Position numbers and translations under genes: made by a program. A stretch of DNA of 64,000 nucleotides from an uncultured Chloroflexota bacterium (lineage in GTDB: Bacteria > Chloroflexota > Chloroflexia > Thermomicrobiales > UBA6265), in assembly GCA_937901745.1 (NCBI GenBank), contig CALGSZ010000048.1, forward strand, positions 1-64,000, given 5' to 3'. The notes under the pieces are model-generated. The model was not told the origin of the DNA and did not search any database. It worked only from the letters and a program-made list of their open reading frames with translations. Shown here one piece after another: positions 51,321 to 59,636 of this stretch. Position 1 is the first letter of the stretch; every line of letters starts with the position of its first letter.

Positions 51321-51995
51321 TTACTCTCCTTGCTCTGCTGTCGCCTCGTCTCCGGCGGGCGGCTGCTGCTCGCTTCCGGTCTCCTCTCTCAGTGCGTCTC
51401 CTACCTTGACCATCGCCGGGCGCAGAAGATGCTGGCCGTGCAAGTAACCCTTCTGATACACCTCGACCACAATATTCTGCGTGCTTCCAGGCTCAGTGGC
51501 TACCGCTTCGTGGAGACCGGGATCGAACGGTTTGCCGAGCGCCTCGACCGGGGTCACGCCTTCACGCTCGAGCAGCGCTTGCAGCTTGCGCTCGATGAGC
51601 CGGATACCTTCGACCCAGGGATGCTCCCGCAAATCCTCTGGCACAGCCGCCAGCGCTCGCTCGAAGTCATCAATGATCGGCACGAGCGCTCGCAGGAGAT
51701 CGCGGGTCGAGAGCTCACGAGCCAGCGCCCGCTCCTGATCGACCCGTCGCCGATAGTTGGCGAACTCCGCCAGACTACGCTTCAGCTGATCGAGATAGCT
51801 ATCGCGCTCCGCGATGACCGTTGCCAGATCAGGCGTCGCTTCTGTCGCCGCGCCGTTGCTCGATTCCTTCTGCGCAGCCGCCGACTCTGTCTGATGATTC
51901 GGCTCGGCCGAGGCCGCCTCGGGATTCGCCTTGTTGTCTTCCGCGGCCACGTCCTCTGCCTGCTTCACTGGCTCCTCTGCATCCGTCACCATCAT
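51321..51995 (-). CDS. grpE: Nucleotide exchange factor GrpE
   Basis: Releases ADP from DnaK. The 224-residue protein has a long acidic/Ala/Gln-rich N-terminal region (about 1-60), then the coiled-coil YLDQLKRSLAEFANYRRRVD, and the C-terminal beta domain with GVTPVEALGKPFDPGLHEAV and VVEVYQKGYLHGQHLLRPAMVKV, which is the family signature. It sits 6 bp after hrcA and 52 bp before dnaK. Confidence 0.96.
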   Translation of the reverse strand: MMVTDAEEPVKQAEDVAAEDNKANPEAASAEPNHQTESAAAQKESSNGAATEATPDLATVIAERDSYLDQLKRSLAEFANYRRRVDQERALARELSTRDLLRALVPIIDDFERALAAVPEDLREHPWVEGIRLIERKLQALLEREGVTPVEALGKPFDPGLHEAVATEPGSTQNIVVEVYQKGYLHGQHLLRPAMVKVGDALREETGSEQQPPAGDEATAEQGE

Positions 51996-52001
51996 TTCCC
52001 T

Positions 52002-53120
52002 TTAGCTCGGTAGCGATCGACGTTGATCAGACCTACCAAATTCGCCGTCTCCAGTTGGATACAGCTCCGAAACGAGATCACTCATCAATCGCGCCATGTA
52101 GCGCACGGTCGAGACGGCTCGCGGGTACGGCATGCGCGTCGGTCCCAAGACTCCGAGGACTCCGGTTACGACATCCTCGACGCCATACATCGAGACGACG
52201 ATGCCGAAGCGTCGCAGCTCGTCCGGGAGACTGGTATCGCCGATGAAGACCTGGACATCCGCCCGCGGCGCCAATCGAGGGAGCAGCACCGACAGGAAGC
52301 CGCCGCCACGAACGAGCGAGAAGAGCTGCTGCAAGTCCGCGTCCGTGAGGTCCGGCAAACCGACCAGGTTCTCCAAGCCAGAATGCCGCACCAGCATGTG
52401 GCCGGCGGCGTCCAACGAGCGGAGCGTCCCTTCGATGTGCTCGATCACCAGCCTCGTCAGGGTGTCGGTGCCGCGACCACGGCTGGCCACCTCATCCGCG
52501 CCAAGCCCCCGCACATCCAATACCAGCGTGTCCGCCAGTCTGCTGAGCTGCTCCTGAGTCGCGGGCTGCGGCAAGTGAATCATGATCTGCCGCACCATGC
52601 TCTCGAGCGTGACCAGAATCAGCAGGGCGACGCGTGGCTGAAGCGAGATCAGCTCGAGGTGCCGCACGCGGGCGGCCGCGCTGCGCGGCGCGCTGACGAC
52701 CGAGACGCTGCCCGCGATTTCGGCGAGCGTCGTCGCGGCCAGCTCCATCCACCCTTCGAGCTGCCCTTCCGCCTGGCGGAAGAGGTGTCGAATCATGATC
52801 TGCTCGCCAGGCGGAAGCTCGACATCGCCCATCAGGTGATGGACGAAGTAGCGATACCCGGCTCCGGTTGGCACCCGACCACCAGACGTATGCAGATGCT
52901 CGACGTAGCCACTGGCCTCGAGCTCCGCCATCTCGTTGCGGATCGTCGCCGGAGACACGCCGATCGGATAGCGCTCTGTCAGCGCCTTCGATCCGACGGG
53001 ACGGCCGGTCGCCACGTACTCGTGGACGATGAGCTTGAGAATCGCCCGCTGACGCGGCGTCAGGTCCGCCTTTCGGCCCTCTCCGCGATCTGCTTGTCGG
53101 GTGTCACTCCGCTGCGCCAT
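52002..53120 (-). CDS. hrcA: Heat-inducible transcription repressor HrcA
   Basis: Repressor that binds CIRCE and is itself stabilised by GroEL. 372 residues. Winged-helix domain at the N-terminus: LTPRQRAILKLIVHEYVATG, GSKALTERYPIGVSPATIRN and EMAELEASGYVEHLHTSGGR; then the GAF-like dimerisation domain ending YPRAVSTVRYMARLMSDLV. The start is set at ATG 53120 with GGAG 6 nt upstream; the frame extends through the CIRCE element to 53201, but starting there would place translation inside the operator. First gene of its own autoregulated operon. Confidence 0.95.
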   Translation of the reverse strand: MAQRSDTRQADRGEGRKADLTPRQRAILKLIVHEYVATGRPVGSKALTERYPIGVSPATIRNEMAELEASGYVEHLHTSGGRVPTGAGYRYFVHHLMGDVELPPGEQIMIRHLFRQAEGQLEGWMELAATTLAEIAGSVSVVSAPRSAAARVRHLELISLQPRVALLILVTLESMVRQIMIHLPQPATQEQLSRLADTLVLDVRGLGADEVASRGRGTDTLTRLVIEHIEGTLRSLDAAGHMLVRHSGLENLVGLPDLTDADLQQLFSLVRGGGFLSVLLPRLAPRADVQVFIGDTSLPDELRRFGIVVSMYGVEDVVTGVLGVLGPTRMPYPRAVSTVRYMARLMSDLVSELYPTGDGEFGRSDQRRSLPS

Positions 53121-53137
53121 CGCTCGCTCCACTACTG

Positions 53138-53164
53138 TTAGCACTCGAAACGCGAGAGTGCTAA
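53138..53164 (-). promoter_or_regulatory. CIRCE operator (HrcA binding site)
   Basis: Exact consensus TTAGCACTC-N9-GAGTGCTAA (53138-53146 and 53156-53164) in the 5'-UTR of hrcA, 17 bp from the start codon and immediately downstream of the predicted -10 box. Known target of HrcA repression. Confidence 0.98.
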
Positions 53165-53171
53165 CGGCCAC

Positions 53172-53201
53172 AGGATAGCAATCTCGCGTAGTTTCCGTCA
53201 A
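53172..53201 (-). promoter_or_regulatory. Predicted sigma-A promoter of hrcA-grpE-dnaK
   Basis: Minus-strand -35 TTGACG (53196-53201) and -10 TATCCT (53172-53177) with 18-nt spacing. The predicted start falls at the edge of the CIRCE element, which is the usual geometry for HrcA repression. Confidence 0.65.
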
Positions 53202-53307
53202 GCTCGCTGGGTCTGGTTAGAGCGTCCGTACGGGAATTTTGGGTCACGTCCCCAACAGCCGGGACAGGAGGACGCGTCGGGAGTGCCGTGCGGGTGGGGC
53301 TGGATTG

Positions 53308-53724
53308 CTAGAGCGGCTGCCGACCGGAAAAGCCGGCGTCGAGCTCGTGCCAGTAGCGGATTCGCTCCTCCCCAAGGCGCCAGCAGAGGTAGACGATCCG
53401 ATCGCCGCGCCGCGACGGGAAGTCGACGATGCCGTGGTCGAGATCCTTGACCTCGACGCCGAGACCCGCAATCTCGCGCAGGCCTTGCGAGAGCTTGGCG
53501 ACGAGGTTCGCGATCTGGCGCTCGTGCGCCAGCGCCTCGACGCCGTGACCGTTCGAGCGCATCGCTGGCGTGAATTGCGCGAGGGCCAAGCGGGCGGTGT
53601 CCAGCTCTGCCTTCATCGCCTGCAGCTCCTCGAGGATCGGCGCGATTCGCGGCAAGAGCGCGTTGGCTTCCTCGAGCGTGAAGAGGCGGGGCCGCTCGGG
53701 CGCGCCATTTCCGTCCTCGCTCAT
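53308..53724 (-). CDS. DUF2203 family protein
   Basis: 138-residue protein of the uncharacterised DUF2203 family (PF09969). It begins PRLFTLEEANALLPRIAPIL, an invariant opening of the family, continues as a long amphipathic helix, and ends in GLGVEVKDLDHGIVDFPSRR...YLCWRLGEERIRYWHELDAGF, the most conserved block. No enzymatic motif is recognised. ATG 53724 shares its A with the upstream TGA stop (TGATG) and has AGGAGG 9 nt upstream, so translation is coupled. Biological role unknown. Confidence 0.85.
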   Translation of the reverse strand: MSEDGNGAPERPRLFTLEEANALLPRIAPILEELQAMKAELDTARLALAQFTPAMRSNGHGVEALAHERQIANLVAKLSQGLREIAGLGVEVKDLDHGIVDFPSRRGDRIVYLCWRLGEERIRYWHELDAGFSGRQPL

Positions 53725-54497
53725 CACCCGCCACCTCCTGGCCATTGGGGATCGCTGGGCGCCGCGGACTTGCCGAGGATTCGTGAGAGCAGTCCCGGCT
53801 TCTTTGGCGGCTTTGCGGCTGCCTCCAGGCGCTTGCGCAAGTCCGGAGCGATCCGCTTGCGGTCGGCGACCACGAGGCGCGCCCCCGGCGGCAACGCTTC
53901 CGGGGTCCCCGGCGTGATGACATCCATTGCCTCGTAAAGCCCCAACCCGCGCTCGCGCGCGTACCGCGCCACCTCGAGCATTAGCCCCATTACGGCAACG
54001 CCATCGAGCTCGGCATCAATTAACCGGCGCACCACGCGCTCGAGGCGCGCCTCCAGAAGCCGCTCGAAGTCGGGTACGAGCCGCGCCGGGATGTACGCCC
54101 CACCCATCATCCCGCGCGAGAGGTCGAGCCGTATCGGCAGCACACGCGCCGCACCCGTGTCGAGCCCGGCGTCAATGAAGAGGCGAGACGGCGGCCGCAT
54201 CAACATCCCAACCCCGCGATCGATGCGCGCCTCCCAGGAAGTCAGGCTGACACCCTCGCAGAAGAAGCTCGGCTCGCGCGTCGCCAGCACCTGGCCAAGT
54301 GCGTAGGTCAGCGCGGACGCCCCTTCCTCGTCGCCGGCTCGCGCGCGCTCATAACCACGCCGCGCCGCGCTAACGACCCACTCCCGCCAGCGGCCATCGC
54401 CGGGTAAGGCATCGAGCAGCGCATCGTCGCCCGCGGCAGACCGGGCATAGAGCCGCACGAGGTCCATGTCGAATGGGTGAAGCGAGCAGTGTTCCAT
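53724..54497 (-). CDS. Hypothetical protein coupled to DUF2203 gene
   Basis: 257 residues, not recognised. Predicted mostly alpha/beta and cytosolic; a central segment LERVVRRLIDAELDGVAVMG suggests a helix-rich fold. The last ~40 residues are Lys/Pro/Gly-rich and look disordered. No Cys cluster, signal peptide or membrane helix. Translationally coupled to the DUF2203 gene through a TGATG overlap, divergent from the methyltransferase gene. I cannot propose an activity. Confidence 0.6.
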   Translation of the reverse strand: MEHCSLHPFDMDLVRLYARSAAGDDALLDALPGDGRWREWVVSAARRGYERARAGDEEGASALTYALGQVLATREPSFFCEGVSLTSWEARIDRGVGMLMRPPSRLFIDAGLDTGAARVLPIRLDLSRGMMGGAYIPARLVPDFERLLEARLERVVRRLIDAELDGVAVMGLMLEVARYARERGLGLYEAMDVITPGTPEALPPGARLVVADRKRIAPDLRKRLEAAAKPPKKPGLLSRILGKSAAPSDPQWPGGGG

Positions 54498-54597
54498 GGA
54501 GTGATGGATATCGGGGCAAGCTACCGTTGCGGCACGTGAATCACATTATACGCCTGGGGCCCCACGTCGCTCGCGCTCCTCCAGTAAGCTTAGGCTC

Positions 54598-55398
54598 ATG
54601 AGCGCACCGAGCAAAATCGAAACCACCAACCCGGACGCGGACGAAAGCAGCGCGAAAGCCGGGATATCCCGGCGCTGCACCGTTCGCATTTCCACGCTCA
54701 ACATCAGCCGACCAACGCGAGAACGCAGCCTGTGCGGATTGCCTCTGCCGGCGGACCAAAGCCTTCACGGCACGGTCAGCCGGCCATGGCCCGTCATCTG
54801 CCAGACCGGGCGACACACGTTCCTGGCCGACTCGTGGGCGATTCCGCTTCCCGATGCCTCATGCGACCGGATTGTCTGCGACGGCGTGTTCGAGTACGTC
54901 CGCGACGATCTGGCCCTCATCGAGGAGCTAACGCGGCTCATCCGGCCCGGTGGCCAGCTGGTGATTTCCGTCCCCTACGCCGGTCCCTTGGCTTGGCTCG
55001 ACACGTATAACCTCTACCACTACATCGTGGACATCACGGGGCGAGGGGAGCGGCCGATCGAAACGAACGAGATCGGCTGGCGACGTCACTACAAACTCGC
55101 TGACTTCCGCGCCATGCTGACGCCCGCGTTCGAGATTCGCGCGTCAAAGACGAGCCGGCTCGGCGTGGCTGAGGCCATCCGGCTGGCGATGCTCCTCGCC
55201 TTCCGCTGGATCCTGCGCCGGGACGACCTCTACCACCGCTGCGAGCCGGCTCTCCGTGTCCTTGAGTCGCTCGAGGACCGAATTCAGCCAGGAAATGCCG
55301 GCTGGCGACTGACCGTCGAGGCGGTGCGAGCCTCCGCTACCGAACCGACGTCGCCAGAAGCGCCTGCGGGGCGGGAACGGGAACCTCGACCAGCTTGA
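54598..55398 (+). CDS. SAM-dependent methyltransferase-like protein lacking motif I
   Basis: 266 residues. The part from about 75 to 130 matches the second half of a Methyltransf_11 domain: DSWAIPLPDASCDRIVCDGV (motif II-like, acidic loop) and ELTRLIRPGGQLVISVPYAG (post-motif/motif III). The expected N-terminal SAM-binding GxGxG motif I is not visible; the first ~70 residues instead hold a Cys/Arg-rich stretch. It may be a degenerate or divergent methyltransferase. The C-terminal tail is disordered and its last 62 bp overlap the 3' end of the convergent aldolase gene. Function and substrate unknown. Confidence 0.6.
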   Translation: MSAPSKIETTNPDADESSAKAGISRRCTVRISTLNISRPTRERSLCGLPLPADQSLHGTVSRPWPVICQTGRHTFLADSWAIPLPDASCDRIVCDGVFEYVRDDLALIEELTRLIRPGGQLVISVPYAGPLAWLDTYNLYHYIVDITGRGERPIETNEIGWRRHYKLADFRAMLTPAFEIRASKTSRLGVAEAIRLAMLLAFRWILRRDDLYHRCEPALRVLESLEDRIQPGNAGWRLTVEAVRASATEPTSPEAPAGREREPRPA

Positions 55399-56761
55399 CG
55401 ATGCGGTCGACGAGCGACGCCTTCCCGGCGACGCCGAGCCGCTGCATGATCAAGTCGAACGTGGAGAACAGCTCGGACATCAGCTGGCTCCGCGTCTCCT
55501 CCGGCAGATCCCACAGGTCCCGCTTGAACGGGCCGAATCCGCGCTTGCGCGTCGTGTAATAGAACTGCGCGTCCGTCTGCCCCGGCTTGCGCTCGTCGGC
55601 ATGGCGCTCCGTGAGATAGGCGTAGATTCGCTCCCTCAGGTCAGCCGGGAAGGCCGGGCTGTCGTAGATCTGGTTCTGGAACGCCGTCGCGAGGTGCACC
55701 TCGATCGCGTTCGCCTCGGCGAATTTGTTGAACGCCTCTTCCGGGAGCGTCGAGGCGCCGTGCTGGACCGCGCCGCCGAGTCCGTACTGCTCGCGCGCGA
55801 CCTTCGAGAGTGTGGCGAGCGTCTCGAAATCGACGTTGACCTGAGCGATCGATCCGTCTGGCAGGACGACGCCGCCGTGGCTCGTCCCGGTCTGGACGCT
55901 GATCTTGCTGATGCCCGCAATCGGCTTGCCGGCCGCCTCGCCACGCTGCTTCAGCTCCGCCAGGTATCCCTCCATGAAGCCATGGAGGTCCTCGACGGTG
56001 CTGTTGCGCCCGCCGACCTCGCCGATCTCACCGCCGATCGAGACGGTGATGCCCTCCGGCTCGATCGAGCGGATGAACTCGGTCAGCTCCGCGGTGTGGC
56101 GATAATTCAGCTCCTGCTGCTCGCGCACCGTCGGCCGCGAGAGGTCCACGAGCGTGGAAGCGTCAATGTCAATATTGAAGAAACCCGCGGCTATGGCCTC
56201 CTGCGCCAGGTCCCGCACCTTCTGGATCTCGGCCGCCGGGTCCTTCGCGTAGTTCTTCGCGATCGCTTGGAAGTGATCGCCCTGGATGAAGACCGGTCCC
56301 TGGTAGCCAGTCTTGATCGCCGCCGCCAAGACCGCCGAAGCGTATTCAGCCGGTCTCTGCCAGGTGTAGCTCATCTCCGAGCGGGCAATCTCGAAGATGA
56401 CGATCTTCGTGTCGTTCTTCATCGCCGCGCGGAAGATGGTCTGCGCGACGTCGTAGGTCAGGCCGCGGACGTTGATCGCCGGAGCGGTGGCGTTGCTGTA
56501 CTCGTTCCGGCCAGCGGCGAGGTACAGGTCGTGAATAGACGCCGGCACGGCGCCGAGCCGCACCGCGGCAGCGCGGATCAGCCAGCGCGCAGAATCTCGA
56601 AGATCGCCCTCACCGAACGTGGCCGTCGCGACAAGGCGGTCGAGTACTTTCGACCGCAACGCTTCGGCGTCGTTGATCTCGACGCCGCCATCCCTGATCG
56701 TCAGGATCCCATCCGTCTCGCGGCGCAGCTCAGCGAGGTCAGCATACGGCAGACGAGCCAT
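55337..56761 (-). CDS. Class II aldolase (fructose/tagatose-bisphosphate aldolase-like), long form
   Basis: 474-residue TIM-barrel zinc aldolase of the FbaA/GatY/KbaY superfamily. The metal and catalytic pattern is present: FIQGDHFQAI (catalytic Asp and zinc His), GGEIGEVGGRNS (Glu), GTSHGGVVLPDG (His) and LGGAVQHGASTLP (final loop). At 474 residues it is well beyond the ~290-350 norm, with extra sequence at the N-terminus (about 1-90) and C-terminus (about 400-474). Whether it cleaves fructose-1,6-bisphosphate or another ketose phosphate cannot be read. ATG 56761 follows AAGGAGG. It is monocistronic and overlaps the methyltransferase-like gene tail to tail. Confidence 0.85.
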   Translation of the reverse strand: MARLPYADLAELRRETDGILTIRDGGVEINDAEALRSKVLDRLVATATFGEGDLRDSARWLIRAAAVRLGAVPASIHDLYLAAGRNEYSNATAPAINVRGLTYDVAQTIFRAAMKNDTKIVIFEIARSEMSYTWQRPAEYASAVLAAAIKTGYQGPVFIQGDHFQAIAKNYAKDPAAEIQKVRDLAQEAIAAGFFNIDIDASTLVDLSRPTVREQQELNYRHTAELTEFIRSIEPEGITVSIGGEIGEVGGRNSTVEDLHGFMEGYLAELKQRGEAAGKPIAGISKISVQTGTSHGGVVLPDGSIAQVNVDFETLATLSKVAREQYGLGGAVQHGASTLPEEAFNKFAEANAIEVHLATAFQNQIYDSPAFPADLRERIYAYLTERHADERKPGQTDAQFYYTTRKRGFGPFKRDLWDLPEETRSQLMSELFSTFDLIMQRLGVAGKASLVDRIVKLVEVPVPAPQALLATSVR

Positions 56762-56868
56762 TGCTCATGCCTCCTTCTCTACTCCCGCGGCGCTCCTCGC
56801 GCCGGTTGCGCCCTGCCGGCGACCGCGCTCGCGTCGCCCTCGATTTGAGCGCAATGATACGGGAGCGC

Positions 56869-56907
56869 AAGAAAGAACGCGGCCACGGATTTTGCACCGT
56901 GGCCGCG
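56869..56907 (-). terminator. Rho-independent terminator of the cupredoxin gene
   Basis: Perfect 11-bp stem CGCGGCCACGG/CCGTGGCCGCG (56878-56888 with 56897-56907), 8-nt loop, then TTCTTTCTTG on the minus strand; 23 bp past the gene. Confidence 0.9.
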
Positions 56908-56930
56908 AATCCGCTGTCTTTGCCGACCGG

Positions 56931-57554
56931 CTATTCGACGATCAGCGTCCCGACCATGCCCGCCTCGCGGTGACCGGGCACGTTGCAATAGAACTCGTAG
57001 GTGCCAGGCTGATCAGCCGTGATGGTGAACTCCTGGGTCTGCCCCGCTTGGACGTCGACGCTGATGCCGAGCTCATCAACCGCGAAGTTGTGCGGCAGCG
57101 CGCCCTCGTTGACCAGGGTAACCTTGACCTCAGTGCCAGCCGCGATCGTGAACTGGGCCGGGTCGAATTGCAGCTCAGTCGGCTTGCCGGCAATGATGGT
57201 GATCTCCGTCACCGCGGCGCCACCGCCGCCACCAGCGGCCGGGGACTCCGCCGCCGTACCAGTAGCCGGCGAGGCCTCAGGGCTGCTTTCAGGCGATGCG
57301 GCCGGCGAAGCGGCCGGGGAAGCGGCGGGCGAGGCGACTGGGGAAGCAACCGGCGAAGCGACCGGAGAAGCAGCCGGCGATGCGGCGGGAGATCCGGCTG
57401 GCGTTTCCGCGGCACCGCCCGTGGTCGGAGTTACTTCAGCCGATTCGGTCGGGGTCGCCGTTGGCTCCTCGTCCTCGTCGTCGTCACCACACGCTGCCAG
57501 CACGACGACCGCCAGCAGGGCGACCATGAAGACCGATAGGCTCCGCTTAAGCAT
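56931..57554 (-). CDS. Lipoprotein cupredoxin (plastocyanin-like) with ASP-repeat linker
   Basis: 207-residue lipoprotein. Signal peptide with lipobox VLAAC, lipidated Cys22, then acidic and Thr/Pro segments, a repetitive Ala-Ser-Pro-Ala/Val linker (about 52-96), and a C-terminal cupredoxin domain (about 116-207). Type 1 copper ligands are visible: H155 (LPHNF), C190, H195 and M200 in the canonical spacing C-x4-H-x4-M (CNVPGHREAGM). It is thus a membrane-tethered electron carrier on the outer face, with a long flexible arm. ATG 57554 is chosen because GGAGG is 9 nt upstream; ATG 57563 abuts the GGAGG. Electron donor and acceptor unknown. Confidence 0.93.
   Translation of the reverse strand: MLKRSLSVFMVALLAVVVLAACGDDDEDEEPTATPTESAEVTPTTGGAAETPAGSPAASPAASPVASPVASPVASPAASPAASPAASPESSPEASPATGTAAESPAAGGGGGAAVTEITIIAGKPTELQFDPAQFTIAAGTEVKVTLVNEGALPHNFAVDELGISVDVQAGQTQEFTITADQPGTYEFYCNVPGHREAGMVGTLIVE
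57289..57396 (-). repeat. 12-bp tandem coding repeat in the cupredoxin linker
   Basis: About nine 12-bp units (plus strand form GCCGGCGAAGCG with substitutions such as ACCGGAGAAGCA, GCGGGCGAGGCG), each encoding the tetrapeptide ASPA/V. The units differ mostly at third positions, so the array is old enough to have diverged but probably still able to vary in copy number. Confidence 0.85.
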
Positions 57555-57844
57555 CTGATTCATCCTCCATTCTCGACTGCCGCCGGCGCTCGGGGGCAAC
57601 CAGCACACTGCTGGCCGATCCGCGGACCGCCCGCGGCTCCACCGCAGCGCTGTTGACGCAAGAGACATGCCGAAGCCGCCGCGTGGCTTGGCGGCCACCC
57701 TTCCGGCAGCATTGTACAGGCAAATGACGACCGTGCGTGTCAGGAAATTCCCCAATTCCTAGCTGCACCCTTGGACGTACCTGTGCGACGATTGAGAGCG
57801 ACGCGCCCTCGGACCCAGGTCGGAGGAGTGGAGCACGAACCTCG

Positions 57845-58675
57845 ATGACTCGTTTGCACGCAATCACGAACCGCCGCGCCCGTTATCACGTTGGCCCCAT
57901 TCACCTCGCCGTCTCCGTATATGGCTCCGCTGGAGAGCCAGTGATCCTTCTCCACGGTATCGGATCTCGCGGCGTTTCCTGGATTCCCATCATCGACTGC
58001 CTGGCCACGCGCTTCCGGCTGATTGTCCCGGACCTCCGCGGCCACGGCGACTCGGACAAGCCGCCGACCGGCTACCTGATCGACGACTATGTCTCAGACC
58101 TTGACGGCCTGATCTCGACGCTGGGCCTGGAACGCCCGATGATAATCGGCCATTCGCTCGGCGCGCTGATCGCGCTCTATTGGGCGGCAAAGTGGCCCGA
58201 TCGCGCCGCGCGGATCGTCCTGGAGGATCCGCCATTGCGTCCCGATCCCGGCGCGGGCGACCGGTTCGACCGATGGCTCACGCTCGCCACGACACCCACC
58301 GAAGTCGTCGCGCGGGATCTCAAACAGAAGCATCCGGATTGGAGCGACGCCGATTGCCTGCGCCGCGCCGAGAGCATCACGAGCACGGCGCCGGGCGTCT
58401 TTACCGAGCTGCGTCCCTTCGCGATGTGCGACGATCGCGAGGCGGCCTTGGCACGGCTCCCAGCGGTTCGCACGCCGATACTCGTGACGTATGGCGACAC
58501 CGAAGCCGGCAGCGTCGTCCACCCTGAAGATGTGGCGCGCGTCCGGAGCCTGCTGCCAACTGTGACGTGGGCGCACATACCCGGTGGCGGGCATTTCCTG
58601 CACCGCGACCTCACCGAGCCCTTCCTGGCCGCCGTCCTCCCGTTCTTACATGGCGGCGATGGGTCGGAGCGATGA
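57845..58675 (+). CDS. Alpha/beta hydrolase fold protein
   Basis: 276 residues. Oxyanion loop LLHGIGSRGVSW, LIVPDLRGHGDSDKP, nucleophile elbow GHSLGA (Ser), an acid in TYGDTEAGS, and the catalytic His in GGGHFLHRDLTEP; typical of esterases, haloperoxidases and C-C bond hydrolases. ATG 57845 is taken as start, with GGAG about 11 nt upstream; the frame is open to 57737. It overlaps the next gene by 4 bp (ATGA), placing it in a unit with the GT26 glycosyltransferase. The substrate is unknown and not suggested by neighbours. Confidence 0.87.
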   Translation: MTRLHAITNRRARYHVGPIHLAVSVYGSAGEPVILLHGIGSRGVSWIPIIDCLATRFRLIVPDLRGHGDSDKPPTGYLIDDYVSDLDGLISTLGLERPMIIGHSLGALIALYWAAKWPDRAARIVLEDPPLRPDPGAGDRFDRWLTLATTPTEVVARDLKQKHPDWSDADCLRRAESITSTAPGVFTELRPFAMCDDREAALARLPAVRTPILVTYGDTEAGSVVHPEDVARVRSLLPTVTWAHIPGGGHFLHRDLTEPFLAAVLPFLHGGDGSER

Positions 58676-59511
58676 CCGCTGAACGAGAGCCGCCGGCGAA
58701 CGGTTCCGATTCCCGCCTTGCAATCCTCGGAATCCCGGTCGATGTCACCGACGCCCGGTCCGTTCGGCAGTCGCTGCGAGCCTCGCTGGCCAACGCCTCC
58801 GGCAATCACTGCGCGCATATCGTTACGCTCAATCCCGAGTACGTCATGGCCGCGCGCCAGATGCCGGAGTTCGCGGCAGCCATCGCCGACGCCGATTTGA
58901 TCACGGCTGACGGCATCGGCGTCGTCCTTGCGGCGCGGCTGCTCTATCCTCGGGTTGGAGCGCGGATCGAGCGCGTGACCGGCGTCGAAATCGTGGAATG
59001 GCTGGCCGAGGAAAGCGGGCCGGCCGAGGCGCCGCTGTTCTTGCTCGGTGCCGGACCGGGCGTCGCGGCAGCCGCCGCCGACGCGCTGACCCGGCGCTTT
59101 CCAAGCGCGCGAATTGCGGGTTGGTGGTCAGACGGGACTCCCAATCAGGCGGACGATCAGGCGAGCCTGAATCGCATCGCGGAATCCGGCGCTCGCGCCG
59201 TCGCCGTCGCCTATGGAGCTCCGGCACAGGTGGTGTGGATCCAGCGGAATCGCGAGCAGCTCGCGCGGTTGGGCGTACGAGTCGCCATCGGTGTCGGCGG
59301 CGCGCTCGATTTCATCGCTGGCGCGGCTCCCCGCGCGCCCCGGTGGCTGCGATCGCTCGGCTTGGAATGGCTTTACCGGCTAGTCCGCCAGCCTTGGCGC
59401 TGGAGGAGACAAATGGCGTTACCACTCTTCTCATTTCATGTCTTGCGCGACTGGCTGGCTCGTCTCTGGCGCCGGGGCAATCGGCCTCAGAAGTACGCTC
59501 GCTCCAAATAG
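58672..59511 (+). CDS. WecG/TagA/CpsF family glycosyltransferase (GT26)
   Basis: 279 residues. GT26 enzymes add N-acetylmannosaminyl or related residues to undecaprenyl-linked GlcNAc during wall-polymer (teichoic acid, enterobacterial common antigen) assembly at the inner face of the membrane. Typical motifs: AHIVTLNPEYVMAAR, DADLITADGIGVVLAA (putative catalytic Asp), RVTGVEIVEWL, PLFLLGAGPGVAAAAAD and IGVGGALDFIAG. The C-terminal Arg/Trp-rich helix (LYRLVRQPWRWRRQ) is the membrane-binding appendage. It is translationally coupled to the hydrolase gene; murJ lies two genes downstream. Polymer type unknown. Confidence 0.92.
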   Translation: MTAEREPPANGSDSRLAILGIPVDVTDARSVRQSLRASLANASGNHCAHIVTLNPEYVMAARQMPEFAAAIADADLITADGIGVVLAARLLYPRVGARIERVTGVEIVEWLAEESGPAEAPLFLLGAGPGVAAAAADALTRRFPSARIAGWWSDGTPNQADDQASLNRIAESGARAVAVAYGAPAQVVWIQRNREQLARLGVRVAIGVGGALDFIAGAAPRAPRWLRSLGLEWLYRLVRQPWRWRRQMALPLFSFHVLRDWLARLWRRGNRPQKYARSK

Positions 59512-59636
59512 CCGGTAGACTGCCCGCGTTCAGGCGCGGCGCATCAACCCCGAATTTCCGGGCAGCTGCCCGCATGACGTATCCTTGCAGTTCAGATTGG
59601 TCCGGAAGCGGCCGGACTGAGCGCGACTGAGGACGG

